NCBI GenBank assembly: GCA_025765615.1
Contig: JAIVFJ010000101.1
Coordinates: forward strand, 171,610-235,609
Direction of reading: 5' to 3'
Length of the DNA stretch: 64,000 nucleotides
Origin: Zopfochytrium polystomum
Taxonomy: Eukaryota > Chytridiomycota > Chytridiomycetes > Chytridiales > Chytridiaceae
In this document: positions 10,231-23,842 of the stretch, piece after piece
Numbering within the stretch: position 1 is the first letter of the stretch
Layout: the number at the start of each line of letters is the position of its first letter
Notes under the pieces: generated by a model
Told to the model about the DNA's origin: nothing
Seen by the model: only the letters and a program-made list of their open reading frames with translations
Database searches by the model: none
Position numbers and translations under genes: made by a program

Positions 10231-12081
10231 TCACGCAGTTCCTCCCACACACAGGGCCCCCGCATTGTCGTCGAGCCGAGTCCGCTTGGCGCTGGCGCCA
10301 TCCAGACCACTCTCTTCGTTCCGAACCCCTTCCGCCGGCGCACCAGGGGATCCATTCCCACAACCTTCGTCATCGGCCGCCGCTTTCCTCTTCCCATTCG
10401 TGGGAAGAGGGCTGCTTGATGGAGCCCTTATTCGGTCGCGACTGCGTCGACGGCGGCCCCTCGGCTCGTCCCTGTCCTGGCAACGGTCGTCGTCGACGTC
10501 CCGAGGACGCTGCTGCACACCTGCGGTGCCGCTGTCACTTGCGCTGCCGCCTGACGCCGCTGCAGACAGCGCTTTCTGTATCATCTTGCGGTCTTCGTCT
10601 ATGCGGCGCTCAAGGCGGCATATCTAGTGTTGGGACCCGCCCCGCCCCGATTCATGAGCTCAGATCGAAAAAACAAACATGCGCCGCCAAACCTTCTCTT
10701 CCAAGTCGGGAATCAGCGATTCAATGTCGGCCACCTCCTCCCTGGCGTCATGAAACTCGCCCAGTTCGGCCGCGTTCGCAGGCTGGGCGGTGCGCCGGAG
10801 GCGCTCCAGGCGACGCGCGAGAAGTTCCCTGGTGCGTTGGTAGCGCTCCAGCGCCCGCTCCGGCTCTCCCGACATTTCCAGCGCGAGCGCGGCCCTGAAC
10901 TGCAGCGCTGCAATGTCCCTGTGATCCTTGGGGAGTCGAGGGATCTTTGCATCCAGTGCACGACGGTATTCCTCCAGCGCACTGTCCCAGTCTCCTAAGG
11001 CCCCCACCCCCCCTCTGGTCAGCGACGAGGAAGCAAAACGATCCGGCGACCGCGAACAAACCTGCTTCAAACGCAACCTCTCCCAAGAGAAAGTAAATGT
11101 CACCGATCCGGTCAACTGCGTGTTCTCCTGGCATTCTCTCAAATAGGGATTTCGACAGGTTGAGAACCTCGCACGAAATTTGCAAATCTTGAGAAAGCTC
11201 CTCTTCGTCCGCAGAACCGCCATCGCTTTCTGATGATTGCCCGTCCCCGCCGTCGGTGCAGGAGCCAGCGTCGCCAGCTTCGGCGTCGGAACCTTCGTCG
11301 TCATTGGTAGGTGAACCTGTGGCTTCACGGCAATCTTCTCCAAGACCCGCTTCATCAAAAACAGGAACCACTTCTGAAAAAGAACAATGAGTGGAACATT
11401 GCATGCCCCCGTCAGAGTCCACCTACTGATGCTTTCGATGCCGCTGTCGTCGTCACTGCACGGCACATGTACGAGGTCACATGTTGCCTCCTTTGAGAAA
11501 ACCGCAAACTCCAACAGGGCCTTGCCATACAAGAAGAGGACTTCGGCACACTCGACCGCGTCCGCGCCGTAAAGCGACGCACTAAACATGCGTCAAGGGG
11601 GGTTAAGGGAGGCACGGGGCGGCAAATACAAAAAAAAAGAAACAAAGGAACTTTACAGCGTTTCGGACGCGATCGCCAGCAAGCACACCGCCGCCTCACG
11701 ATCCCCTTCCTCCAGCGCCGCCTCGCTCTCCTCCACGCGGCGAGCGACCTCCGCCAGCGACGCCCGCTGCTCGGCCGTGAAATCGGCGCGCGGAGGCGGC
11801 ACCGCGGGAACCTCGTCGTCGTCGTCGTCGTCGTCGTCGAAGTGCGCAGCTGGTTTGTCCCTCTTCGCGCCGCCGTCGCACAACGACCCGCCGTCGTTGC
11901 CGCTTGAGCGGCTTTGGGTTGTGGCGGTGCTGTCGTTGCACTCGCCGCCGCCGCCGCCGCCGCCGCCCGCGTCCGCTGCATCCGCCGATCCCGCGCAGTC
12001 GACGATGCGCCCCGCAGCAGTCGCCTCCCTGTCGTCGTCGGCTGCGGCTGTTGCTGTCGCGCTTGCTGTGGGTGCCAGCAT
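10231..12081 (-). CDS. NASP/Sim3-type histone H3 chaperone (TPR protein)
   Basis: Five exons: 12081-11657, 11581-11427, 11373-11062, 10994-10693, 10623-10231. The family pattern is clear: ECAEVLFLYGKALLEFA in exon 2, an acidic insert rich in Asp, Glu and Ser interrupting the second TPR in exon 3, then DRIGDIYFLLGEVAFEAG and DWDSALEEYRRAL (SHNi-TPR) across intron 3, followed by helices ending LIPDLEEK|ICRLERRIDED. The C-terminal tail is basic with KRK and KRTR patches, likely nuclear signals. NASP/Sim3/Hif1 proteins hold H3-H4 and feed them to assembly factors. The first exon has an Asp run of eight. The start is unsure: 12081 is the first ATG in frame, but the open frame extends to 12168 after a stop, with a possible acceptor there, so a short upstream exon may exist. 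Confidence 0.8.
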
Positions 12082-12340
12082 GCTGTGCTGTCCGGAGGTG
12101 GAGGCGGGCTGTCCGGACTGATCGAAAATCGGGACCGATGCTTCGTCGGTCTCAGCGGTCGATAACACTTAGGGGGCGGGGGTGGGGGCGTGGGGGGGAA
12201 CGGGAAGATTGCGATCAAGGGGAGGGGGTGGGCGAAGCGACGAGACTTTCAGGTACAATGGGGCTGGTGGGAGTGGCTCGGACGAAGATGTCGGTGTTTC
12301 GTTTGCCTGCCTGCCTTGTCGCCTATAAAATAAACCTGCT

Positions 12341-12371
<31 letters not shown>

Positions 12372-12819
12372 ATGGAATTGTTTCCAACGTGCCCGTCCGC
12401 TTTTAAATTGCTTCAGTGAGAGGACGCGACAAGAAAGCACCAGAAGCCGACATGCGCGGACGCGTACCGTGGTGGTGGGAAGCGAACATGCTCAGCCTCT
12501 CCCTGTTGCAAGAATTCAGAGCGCCCGGCGCGACAGGATTAAAAAAGTAATGGAGAGGGACAAGGGAGTGAGTGAGTGGGTGCAACAAAGATAAATGGCA
12601 TACTTTTTGAGGGCAGCGGCCGTCACGTTACGCGCGTACAGCTGGTGGAGGGCGACAGGAGGAGCGATGTGAGGAGGACATTATGCATGCTGGTTGTTGA
12701 TGGGCAACAAGAATGCTCATTTGAATCTCAGCTCCGCAGCAAAATCATCCCGGATTTGCATTTCTCAGCAAATCTTCACCCAGAATCGTACACTCGGCGC
12801 ACACGAGCAACGCCCGATC
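12082..12819. other. Divergent upstream region of NASP-like and ERV1 genes
   Basis: It contains a run of 28 A at 12341-12368 and GC-rich flanks. An ATG at 12700 is in frame with the ERV1 exon and is an alternative start for it. No other gene is seen. Confidence 0.5.
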
Positions 12820-13429
12820 ATGGTGCAGACCAGCGAAGGAGCGACGGCCTCCACAACCGCTACGGACGAGAAGAAGCCTCCTTGCCGCGTGTGCGACTCG
12901 TTCAAGTCATATTCGGCCGCAGAGTCCTCAAAGGAAAGGAAGGCCTTCAAACAGCAGCAGCAGAAGAAGAAGGAGAACGAAGGTGCTGCCCCATACACCC
13001 CCTTCCCATGCCCACCCGATTCTCAAAAACTCGGCCGATCGACATGGACCTTCCTCCATACCATGGCCGCGTACTATCCGGAAAAGCCGACGAAGGATGA
13101 GCAGACCACGGTACCTTTTCGCGACTCTTTCGCTTTCAAATGAGCGGCACCCAGGTCGTTCCACCCCCCTCTAATCCACGATCACACGCATTCAACAGGC
13201 CGCGACCTTTTTCAGGACCTTTGCCCAGTTGTACCCCTGCTCCTACTGCGCCCAACACATGCGCGAAGACTTTAAAACCTCTCCGCCCGTCGTCACGTCC
13301 AACAAGGACATGAGCTTGTGGCTCTGCAACCTGCACAACAAAGTCAACGAGAAGCTGGGCAAACCGACGTTCGACTGCTCTAAGGTATTTGAACGGTGGA
13401 GGGACGGAACGCCGGGCAGCGATTGCTGA
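12820..13429 (+). CDS. ERV1: FAD-linked sulfhydryl oxidase Erv1/ALR
   Basis: Two exons: 12820-13110 and 13199-13429 (173 aa). The N-terminal arm has the shuttle pair CRVC in [12 protein letters not shown], as in ALR. The core has [24 protein letters not shown], the active-site CxxC in [30 protein letters not shown] for FAD binding, and the closing ERWRDG...C. Erv1 reoxidises Mia40 in the mitochondrial intermembrane space and passes electrons to cytochrome c or oxygen. A Gln/Lys-rich linker (QQQQKKK) separates arm and core. The start at 12820 gives a normal family length; ATG 12700 would add 40 residues. The stop is only 34 bp before the first in-frame ATG of the next gene. Confidence 0.95.
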
Positions 13430-13463
13430 ATAGATATGGCACGTCCGTTGGGGTTACCTGCGC

Positions 13464-15667
<2,204 letters not shown>

Positions 15668-15705
15668 ACGATCGATTAATTTTTGTTACATTAAGAGTTT
15701 TTTTT

Positions 15706-17857
15706 TTATTCCATCACGTCTACGGCCGCCAACAAAGGCGTTTCGTCCATTTTCATCTGCTGAAACGCCCTATCGAACGCCGTCCTCACGTTCATGGTTG
15801 ACTGCAACACCGAATTGATCGCGTCCGCGTCAATCCCGTCGTCCAGCGGTCCCCCGAAAACAACGTTCGGCTTATTGTCCGCCTCCAGGCGAACGAGAAA
15901 TCGGTGCTGCTGGCCGCTCAGCAGGGACGTCAGAGTGCCGCCGAACGAGTCTGGCGGCGTCCAATCGTCGATGCTGACTGCCGCCATCAACTCTTCGCTC
16001 GACTCGGTGGGCGGCAGAAGGCAGCTTTGAACCAGATCGTTGAAAATGAGCTGCCGTCGAAGGATCTGATAATTGTTTGTTTGAGGGTTTGTTTGTTTTT
16101 TTTTTTTTTTTTGTTTTGTTTTTTCAAGGCAAACAATTTCCACTTCAATCGACTGCGTACGAGATAACAAAGAAAGGGTACCTTCAAAAGGAGAAATATC
16201 TGGCAAATGTGCTGGATCCTCACAAAAGTGAGTCCCATGGCTGGGTGTGGCGGAACGGAAACGTCGAATTGCACGGGGCTTTTGTAAAGAGCAAGGTTTC
16301 TGGACAGCGGCGTCGACGTCTCCTTTGCAGAAAGATCCAAAAGGCAGTCCAAAAGATCTCGAGCTGGACCGGTCGATAACGCCTCTGTTCGGAGGAGGGG
16401 AGAAGGGGGATTTGTTACCAAAAAAATTCAAGAGTGAAAAGACGGTTTAGTTTACCTGAAGTGAGACTGACCCGCAAAGTACCGACAACTGTGCTGCTCA
16501 GTGGAATGGCGCGGCCCATCTCGAGGTAGAACGATGCGTTGACGGCCGGGTACGCCGATTGCTTCAATGTGACAAAATTTAAGTCCGCGCCGAGGAGTGT
16601 GCCCGATATGACTTCACACCGGCTGGATCGAGGGATTCAAGCGGTGAGCGGAGGACGGGGGAGTCAACAGTGCTATGCTTACTCGTTCCCGACAAGACTC
16701 TGAAAGTCGTCGACGATGTAGCTCGAGAGTCCCTTTGGGATGAACTGAGACGAACCGCCTTCCCCGATTGTTAGGGTGAGCCACCACACTGGAAATTCGT
16801 CGGAAAGCATCTCCGAAATGCGACCTTGCGGTAGAAAAAAGTGAATTGATGCGGGGGTGAGGCCTGCGAGACACGAAGCCCATGCAAACTTTCTTTTTTA
16901 CCTCTCGCCGATTCTTCCTCAAACCTTTTCCGGAACCCCGAGTTCACCCAAAAGACCAGGGACGGCCCGAGCTTGCGCATGTTGGTCAAAACGAGGCCGT
17001 GCCCTTCGGTCAGAACCACCGCGCTCGGGTCCGAGCCCGGCGCAAGAGCCGCCGCGTTCCTCCGCTCCATGGCCGAAATCTTTTCCAAGTCCTCGCCCAA
17101 CACTCGCATGACGTCAAACAGGTCGAACGCGTGGCTGGACGCCTTTTCCCAAAACATTAGCGTGTTCATGGCGTTGTGGAATTCGTCGAGATGGTTGTCC
17201 CTTGTTTTTTCGGCGGGAGACGGGGGGTTGGGTGGAAAGTCAGTGCAGCACAAAGGGTACGTTTGTGAACTGTGCAGGGATCGTTACCGTAGCATTGTGA
17301 ACAGCAGCTGCTCCGCGCTCTTGTCCGCTTGAACCTCGGACGCGAAAGAGAGCTTCAAGTGGGCGACATCGCCGTTCTCCAGCAGTTCGACCTGCAGGCG
17401 GTTTTTATTGGGGAACTGAGAACAACAGGCGGGGGGGTTTTGCCCTCCCACGAACCACTTACGTCGACGACAAACACGTTCCCGTTCAAGGTAAGAGTGA
17501 GTGCGTTATCGCCGTCCTCTGAATGGAAAAATAGGCTGGCGCCCCCCAACGCGGTTAATTCGGAACCCAGCAGTACAAAAGAGAGAGACGGCCGATGCCT
17601 CCGTACCCAGGAATTTCCTCCGACATCCGGAGAAGCCGGTCGGCCACGAACTCCCTCTTCAGAAACCGCTCGGCGACGGCCAGACATTCCGCAATCTTGC
17701 CGCGTATGTTGTTGGACGCCGGAGCGGCCGGCGCTGCTGCGGCGCCGGCCCCGTTCGTGGCGGCGAAAGTGGCGCTGACGATGGCGTTTGCGGAAGCGCT
17801 CGCGGCCCCTGCTGCTATCGCCGCGGCGTGGACCGCTGGCGGCGGAGCCGGCGGCAT
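15706..17857 (-). CDS. Probable Mediator subunit Med1-like protein
   Basis: Eight exons: 17857-17607, 17535-17463, 17415-17288, 17200-16902, 16824-16683, 16622-16456, 16384-16182, 16065-15706; phases agree (about 540 aa). After an Ala-rich head, the reading matches the order I know for fungal Med1: a helical start (KIAECLAVAERFL), a beta segment (LTLTLNGNVFVVDF, LQVELLENGDVAHLKLSF), a helical block (FHNAMNTLMFWEKASSHAFDLFDVMRVLGEDLEKI), and EGHGLVLTNMRKLGPSLVFWV. Med1 sits in the Mediator middle module linking activators to RNA polymerase II. No short diagnostic motif exists, so the call rests on overall pattern; a profile search could overturn it. It shares a 119-bp divergent promoter with the INTS4-like gene and converges on GCN5. 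Confidence 0.6.
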
Positions 17858-17976
17858 CCTGCGATCAACTGATACAGGATCAACGGGGAACGGGCCTAGT
17901 CCAAGCGCGGGATGCGAGGGGAGGCGAGAAGCGGGGCGACAAGTCAACAGCGGCAGCCGCTCTCGCAGAATCTGAC
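17858..17976. promoter_or_regulatory. Short divergent promoter between Med1-like and INTS4-like genes
   Basis: Only 119 bp separate two divergent start codons. No TATA box is evident. Unless either gene has an upstream untranslated exon, both must start transcription within or beyond this interval. Confidence 0.6.
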
Positions 17977-20900
17977 ATGTCTTCGCAAGATTCCGCTGTC
18001 GACGCCGCTCTGCGAACGCACGTCGTGACGCTCGCCCAAGGCTCAGATCTTGAGCGGGTTCGCGCCATGGCGCACTTATGGTACTGGGAACTAGCCCGAG
18101 GGAAGGGGTGTTGGGCGTATCCAGGTGGGGGGGGGCTGGCTACGTTGGGGGCTTAAGGGCAGCTTATGCGCTCGGTCCGTTGCGACGCAAAAGGAGGCGC
18201 GTGGCGCAAAACTGTTGCCGTGGCTCTTGTAAAGCAGTTCGCAGAGGAGAAACGCCTGATCGCTGAGGTGACGCGGGTGCCTGGTTGGGTGCCCCGGGTC
18301 CACTAGCTTTCTTGGCCGACCCGAAACGCCCGAAATAATGAGCGTCATTTGTCCCTTCAACGACAGGGACATGGTCTGCCAACGAGGAAGTGACATTATT
18401 CCGCGCGGGCAACCCTTTGGCGGGCTCTCCATAACGGACACAGTCTTTATTTTGTTCTGCGACCGCATCAACGACTGGGTAAAGGAGATCAGAGCACAGG
18501 TGCGGAACGATCAAGATGTTTGTTTGATGAGAAGCCTTCCCTTTCGTTTTCTTCGTTTGGTCTCACACAACAGTAAACCTGTCAACAGGCGCTCGAGCGC
18601 CTCGGAGCGTTTCGAAATGTGTCACCCTTCATACTCATGCAAACGCTGAACAAGGAGCGCGCCGAAGCTCCGTCGGACTTGGAAATACCTCTCGCTGTGG
18701 CGCACTCGTCGTGCGGTGCATTCGTTCAGGGCCTGGAGGACGAATTCGAGGAAGTAAGGACCGCCTCCGTTGGTACGAACTGGAACTGGCATTCATCCAC
18801 CCCGCCCCCACCCGTACCTCACCATTTGTTCGTTCGGCAGATGCGCTTTGCGAACTTGGCAGCGTCAGCTTACCGGCCTTTGCACGATCTTGCGTGGAGC
18901 TTCTCGTAGGTTCGTGTTGGAGTTTCCTTCCCTTCCTCCTGGCCTCTCCTCCCCTCGCCTCTGACCACGCCGAAAGCGTAGATATGTCCAATGATGAAAT
19001 GGAAAGCGTTCGGCTCAACGCCGTTCGCAGCGTCCGAAAGATTGCCTCCACAAGACCAGTGGTTCTGGATGAAATACAACTCCACATCATTTTGGCCGCT
19101 CTGGAAGATGCGAATCACGTAATGCGAGAAGGATATTACAGACTCCTCAGGTAATTGTGACAACCATGGATTTGTCGATGGACCTAATATGGTCTATATG
19201 GAACGAAATGCTTCAACTTAGTGTTGCGACCGTCGAAACGCACAACTCGTTCTCAAACATGATCCACCGCCTCATATTCAATCTTCGGAAATTCAAGCAT
19301 GATACCGCGTTAATTTTTCATACTCTCCGCGACATTGGATATAGACATCCTGATCTTGTAGGTAAGCAAACAGTCTCTCATCCGAGGCGTCAAGCTAATA
19401 GGTGAAGTAGAATCCTGGGCCCCAAGAGTTTTAAAGTTGGACACTCGCTTTTTGCCGCAAGAATCCAGCCTAGAGAGCAAAACACGTAGATAGCGATGTA
19501 TTCCAGCCAATTTTTTACTAATCTTAATTTTCGTTTTGGGTTAGACGTGGCTGCCATGATTCTTGTATTTAATGCTGTTGTTCGGAAGCCATCTATTCTT
19601 CAAATACTTCCCGCATATACATTTCGGCATTTCCAGTTCCTTCATTCTAAAGATCCCACCAACTTTTTTTTGGTACGTTGCAACCGACGGAATTATCGCG
19701 CGTCCTAAAACGATGCCAGTCGTCATCGAATTCAGGTCACATCTACAAGGTCGATTGTTCGTTTGATCTAACTCGGTGAACAGCGAGTACCGCATCAGCG
19801 GGATATGGAGACGCACTTTTCTTCGTAAATGGGGTAATTGCGGATATCAATAAGCTTTGCGAATCCAGGGAGTTCCCAAAGGCGAGACTGCTCCTCCTTC
19901 GGCTTAGCAGGTTAGATTCCCGAAAAAAACTGAACTGCGTCGTCGTACCCTGACTCTCCGCACCAGAGACATGTCCCAACGGTGCCAATACGGATCAGAT
20001 GACACTGCAAAGTTCATATTGTATCTGCTTCGCGCGTTCCAGCAAGTTGTGCTTGTGAGTTCAGTCGGTGTATTTCTTTTTTTTTTTTTTAAAAAAATAA
20101 TCTTATGGCGCTTACAGATCAAAGAACGAATGCTTACACTGCTCTGGGATTCCTCTCGCGAAGAGGCGGAGATAATTAAGCTAACTTACACGATTGAGTC
20201 GTGCTTTCAAGGACTGCCTTTTTCGTTCAACCGGGTACTGCGCGAGCTAAGAGTAATTGCCCATGCGTCCGCCCACGTCTCCCTTTCATTGTAGGTTAGC
20301 GCGTAATGGGCGGACTTACTGATGATGAGTTTAGCGATTTAGACCTCTCGGGACTCTACACACGTTTAGAAATCCTTCGACGGTTGGTTTTTGTCCCATT
20401 GAGCCTAAGATGTTGACTTTGTTTTTATAGCGAAAACGCGGACTCGTATTTGCCTGAAAGTCCGTTTGCGGGACTAAGTAAATCCCTGCCGTCCGCAGCT
20501 TCGTCGAGTGAAAAGACGGCTGTACTTATAAACTTGCTGCAGGTGCGCACTTGGATGCAAAGGAGGAATCGTTTAATCCAACTCTGCTTACAGAGATTCT
20601 CGCTTCCGTCGCTGCCAACTTCGAGCGTCGTACGACGAATGAGGGGATCGGTTACAGTGACCGATGCCAAGAATGTCGCCTCGCTTCAATCCATGAAGCG
20701 AATCCCATACCCCCTGAATCTGTCTGGTGAAGTCATGTACCCCTCAAATGAAATTGGCTGTGAAGTAGAGGTATGTCGACCGCATGTCTCCCCTTTGAAG
20801 TCTTGGGCGCTTTGAACGATCCATCGAAGTTTGCAGACGGTTCGAAATCCGTTATCGTCTTGAACGGTTCTCTCTTGTCACCGAGTGGACCAAACTCGTT

Positions 20901-21143
20901 CACCTTTGAGGAGACTGTGACCATTCTACGAAGACGTAAGATTCCTGTTTTCGCCCCGAACTTTGCATCTCTTGTTTAGACTCGAAACATTCCTTCCTCA
21001 AAAACTCTCCAGCTTCGTCCCCACTGCAAGGCCGCCTGGTGGCACTTGCCTCTCTGGAGTGTCTGTCGGACTCGGCCCTGCTGGCGGTGGACCCAGGGAC
21101 GCTCCTTGAGACCAAGGATAAGATTGCTGTGTTCGTGGATTGA
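17977..21143 (+). CDS. Integrator complex subunit 4 (INTS4)-like HEAT-repeat protein
   Basis: A many-exon gene from ATG 17977 (MSSQDSAVDAALR) to TGA 21141. I could not fix every junction, especially the first two introns (about 18080-18355). Successive segments match INTS4: a HEAT helix ending FCDRINDWVKEIRA (~18500); LGAFRNVSPFILMQTLNK (~18610-18655); CGAFVQGLEDEFEEVR, the most telling match (~18712-18755); DEMESVRLNAVRSVRKI (~18995); LAALEDANHVMREGYYRLL (~19095-19150); FNLRKFKHDTALIFHTLRDIGYRHPDLV (~19280-19360); MILVFNAVVRKPSI and TFRHFQFL (~19556-19640). The end is a beta-rich domain (FTFEETVTIL ... KDKIAVFVD). INTS4 forms the cleavage module with INTS9/INTS11 that processes snRNA and attenuates paused polymerase II. 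An alternative is another HEAT scaffold, but the ordered matches argue against it. Confidence 0.75.
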
Positions 21144-21328
21144 CTCAGGCGGACGGTGTTGGGGGAATACATTTACAAATGGGAGAGCCGTCTTCTTTTT
21201 CTTCTTCTGCGTTCGCTTCTGCTTTTGAGAAAGTTAGTGTTTTCGCCTGAGCCCGTGGAGTGACCGCATTGCATCGCTGATCTTTCTTGTCGCCTCAGTT
21301 TTCGGACACTCCCACAAAAAAGGGATAA

Positions 21329-23653
21329 ATGACAACCGCGTCAGCCCAGACGGACGAGCAGCGGCACCGACCCGACGAAGCGGCGAGAGACCTTGTTGAC
21401 CTTCCCACCAGGCTACGTCAGTGGGTGTTTGACGAAAAGCGCGCCGTGAGTGCCCCCCTCCCTCCCCCTCCTCTGGTCCCCTGTTCTCCGCCTCCACCGC
21501 CTCATCCCCCGCCTTCGTCTTTGGCTTCGCCACGCCCAAATGCCCATGTGGGGGGTGCATGCGTCCATGGATTGATCCATCCAACCACATTGCCCTATTT
21601 TGTGAAACGAAAACCAGGTCACGTACAAATGGCTCAGCAGGAAGGCGGTCGTCACGGTGCAGGAGGCGAAGAAGTAAGGAAGCACTCGATCCGACCTTCC
21701 CGCTGGCGCGCTCGCGGGCGATCCCCCTCAACCGCTTTTGGCCTCATCGCCATTTCGATCTCAGGATGCTTTCCGACTTCGCCGACAAGCACAAGGACAA
21801 GGTCCACACGACCTTGCTGGTCATTGGGAGGAAGGCCCCCGAACCCAGCCCGAAGGAGGGTCCCGCTGGAGTCGACTGCACCGACGTTCGGGTTGTTCAT
21901 CAGGAGGAGTTGCAAGGTCAGACGATAGCCTCGGATCGCCCCACGCAGACTGACATTCCCAACCGCAGACGTTATGAAGGAGTACGAAAGTTGCTCATCG
22001 CACATCTACAGCGTCCAGACTGTCAAGCTCTCGGTGTGTGCCAGTCGAATGAAGCCGTTCCCGCCTGACTCCTTCAGTTCACAGGACACGAACGATTTGT
22101 TCAACATCGATTTCGGCGTCGTGCGCGAGGACTCTTTTGGGCAAATACAGTTTGGTTCTTGCTCCTCCGAGGTCGAGAAGGTTCTCACTTGTAAAATTGC
22201 AGAAGATGCCGCGCCGCAGTATCGCCCTTGATAACATACGAAGATAAACCCCTAAGAAAGGCCGGGGAGAAGCCGAAGAGCAGAAGCGAAGCAGTAGCAA
22301 TGGTAAATCGTGACGCGCAGTTCTTTGGTTTCTCACAAATGCGCATTTTTAGCCGGTCAAGCCTGCTCCCACTCCAGTCGAACCGGCACCCCCTCAGCCA
22401 CCAATGACTCGGCAACCCTCGACCACCTCAAAGAGCGGAAATAAGACGTAAAGTTCTCGTTTGACACTCAATCTTTGAGTAAAGCGTCTCCTAGGGACGC
22501 GAAAAAGGTTCCCAAGCCCGCGAAATCGGCAGCGTCATTTTTCGAAAACCAGATCAAGCTCGATGCAGCACGGAAGCAAAAGCAACAGCAATCTGAAGAG
22601 GCGACAAGCGCTGGACCAGAAGCGCCGGTTGAACCGCCAAAATCGTCGTCCAAGGCCGCCGTGTCACTCACAAGTTGGAGCAAAGATTCAAGTAATAAGC
22701 CGAAAAAGGAACGGGTGGAACCGCCTCCAGATCCTGTTCTCGCCAGTATGTTTGACGAAGATGACGAAGACCGCGACGAGGAGTTGAGCGAGGCGGATGA
22801 GGTGGCTACAACTTGTTCCCTTTTGCAACTAACAGACTGGTCATCTGCTCAGCGAAAGAAACGGAAAGTTCCAGATTCTTCTCTGGAATACGAAGGTTGG
22901 ATTTGGTCTTTTATGGAATTCAGCGCACGTCTTAAGAAGCTTGCAGACCTCCTGTCAGACCATTCGAAAAAGCGTAAGATTCAAGATGAAGAAAGTACAG
23001 GCGAAGACCCAGTTGTAGACAAAGTTGAGGACGCGCCACCGGTAGTAGAAATTCCTAAAGGTGCACCGCTTCTTGGTTTTTCGAGTGACATGGGCATTAA
23101 AGGACCTTTTCGCAGTCGAGACCGAAATCCGGCGACGCCGCGGACGTAGAAAAATCGAAAAGGATGTTGTCGAGCTTGTGGGGTCCTACATTTGTAAGGC
23201 CTTTGCTTCAACATGGCGAAAATGACGTAACGACCTTGAACAGCGACCCGAACAATCACGGACTATGAGTCCTTCTCAGAGGATGAGGAGGTGCCAGTGG
23301 TGAAGTCGAACCCACGGCCGTCTCTAATCCACCCAGCCATTCAAGAAGGTGCGAGCTCCCTTCTTATTCTAAACAGCAACACAAGTGACCGCGCATATGC
23401 ATCTAACGCTATTCTAGCCCTGAAGCAGCAGCAGCAGTCGGGCGTCCAAGCGCAAGATCCGGCGACCACGGCGAAGAAAAGCGGTGCCACTTCGCCAGAG
23501 AGACACGCTGGCGCCGCTTCAAAGGACTCTGGTGGTGGTGGTGGTGGTGGAGGTGGTGGCGGTGGCGGCGCGAAGAAGAAGGGTGGGAAGGGAGGGGCAG
23601 GTGGCGGGTCTGCCCAGAAGACGCTGCTGTCGTTCTTTGGAAAGAAAGGTTGA
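21329..23653 (+). CDS. DNA polymerase delta subunit Cdc27/POLD3 (p66)
   Basis: Early exons: 21329-21445, 21618-21673, 21765-21916, 21969-22033, 22085-about 22180; later ones include about 22354-22450 and 22495 onward. The N-terminal winged-helix region matches POLD3: KRAVTYKWLSRKAVVTVQEAKKML (VTYKWLS is near-identical to the human protein), then DKVHTTLLVIGRK, HIYSVQTVKLS and DLFNIDFG. The rest is charged, disordered and rich in Lys, Ser and Pro, as in the family. The last exon has a long poly-Gly run coded by GGT repeats and ends in a PCNA-binding PIP box, QKTLLSFFGKKG (Q-x-x-L-x-x-F-F), at the extreme C-terminus as expected. A second FF-containing stretch (SAASFFENQ) lies near 22530. The protein tethers polymerase delta to PCNA at the fork. 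Confidence 0.9.
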
Positions 23654-23842
23654 CGAAGCACGTGATCTCTATCTGTATTGGGAAATTGTCTAGAACAACT
23701 TGAAGGGCCCACCCACACTTCCATTTTACACCGCGCACCACAGTTGCAGCGCCCAGAAGGGCTTCTTCTAACGAGCGCGAGCAGAAGAGGCCTGTGAAGA
23801 GAGAGCAGTAAAACTAGCCGTCACACGAATCCTCCGTGAAGA

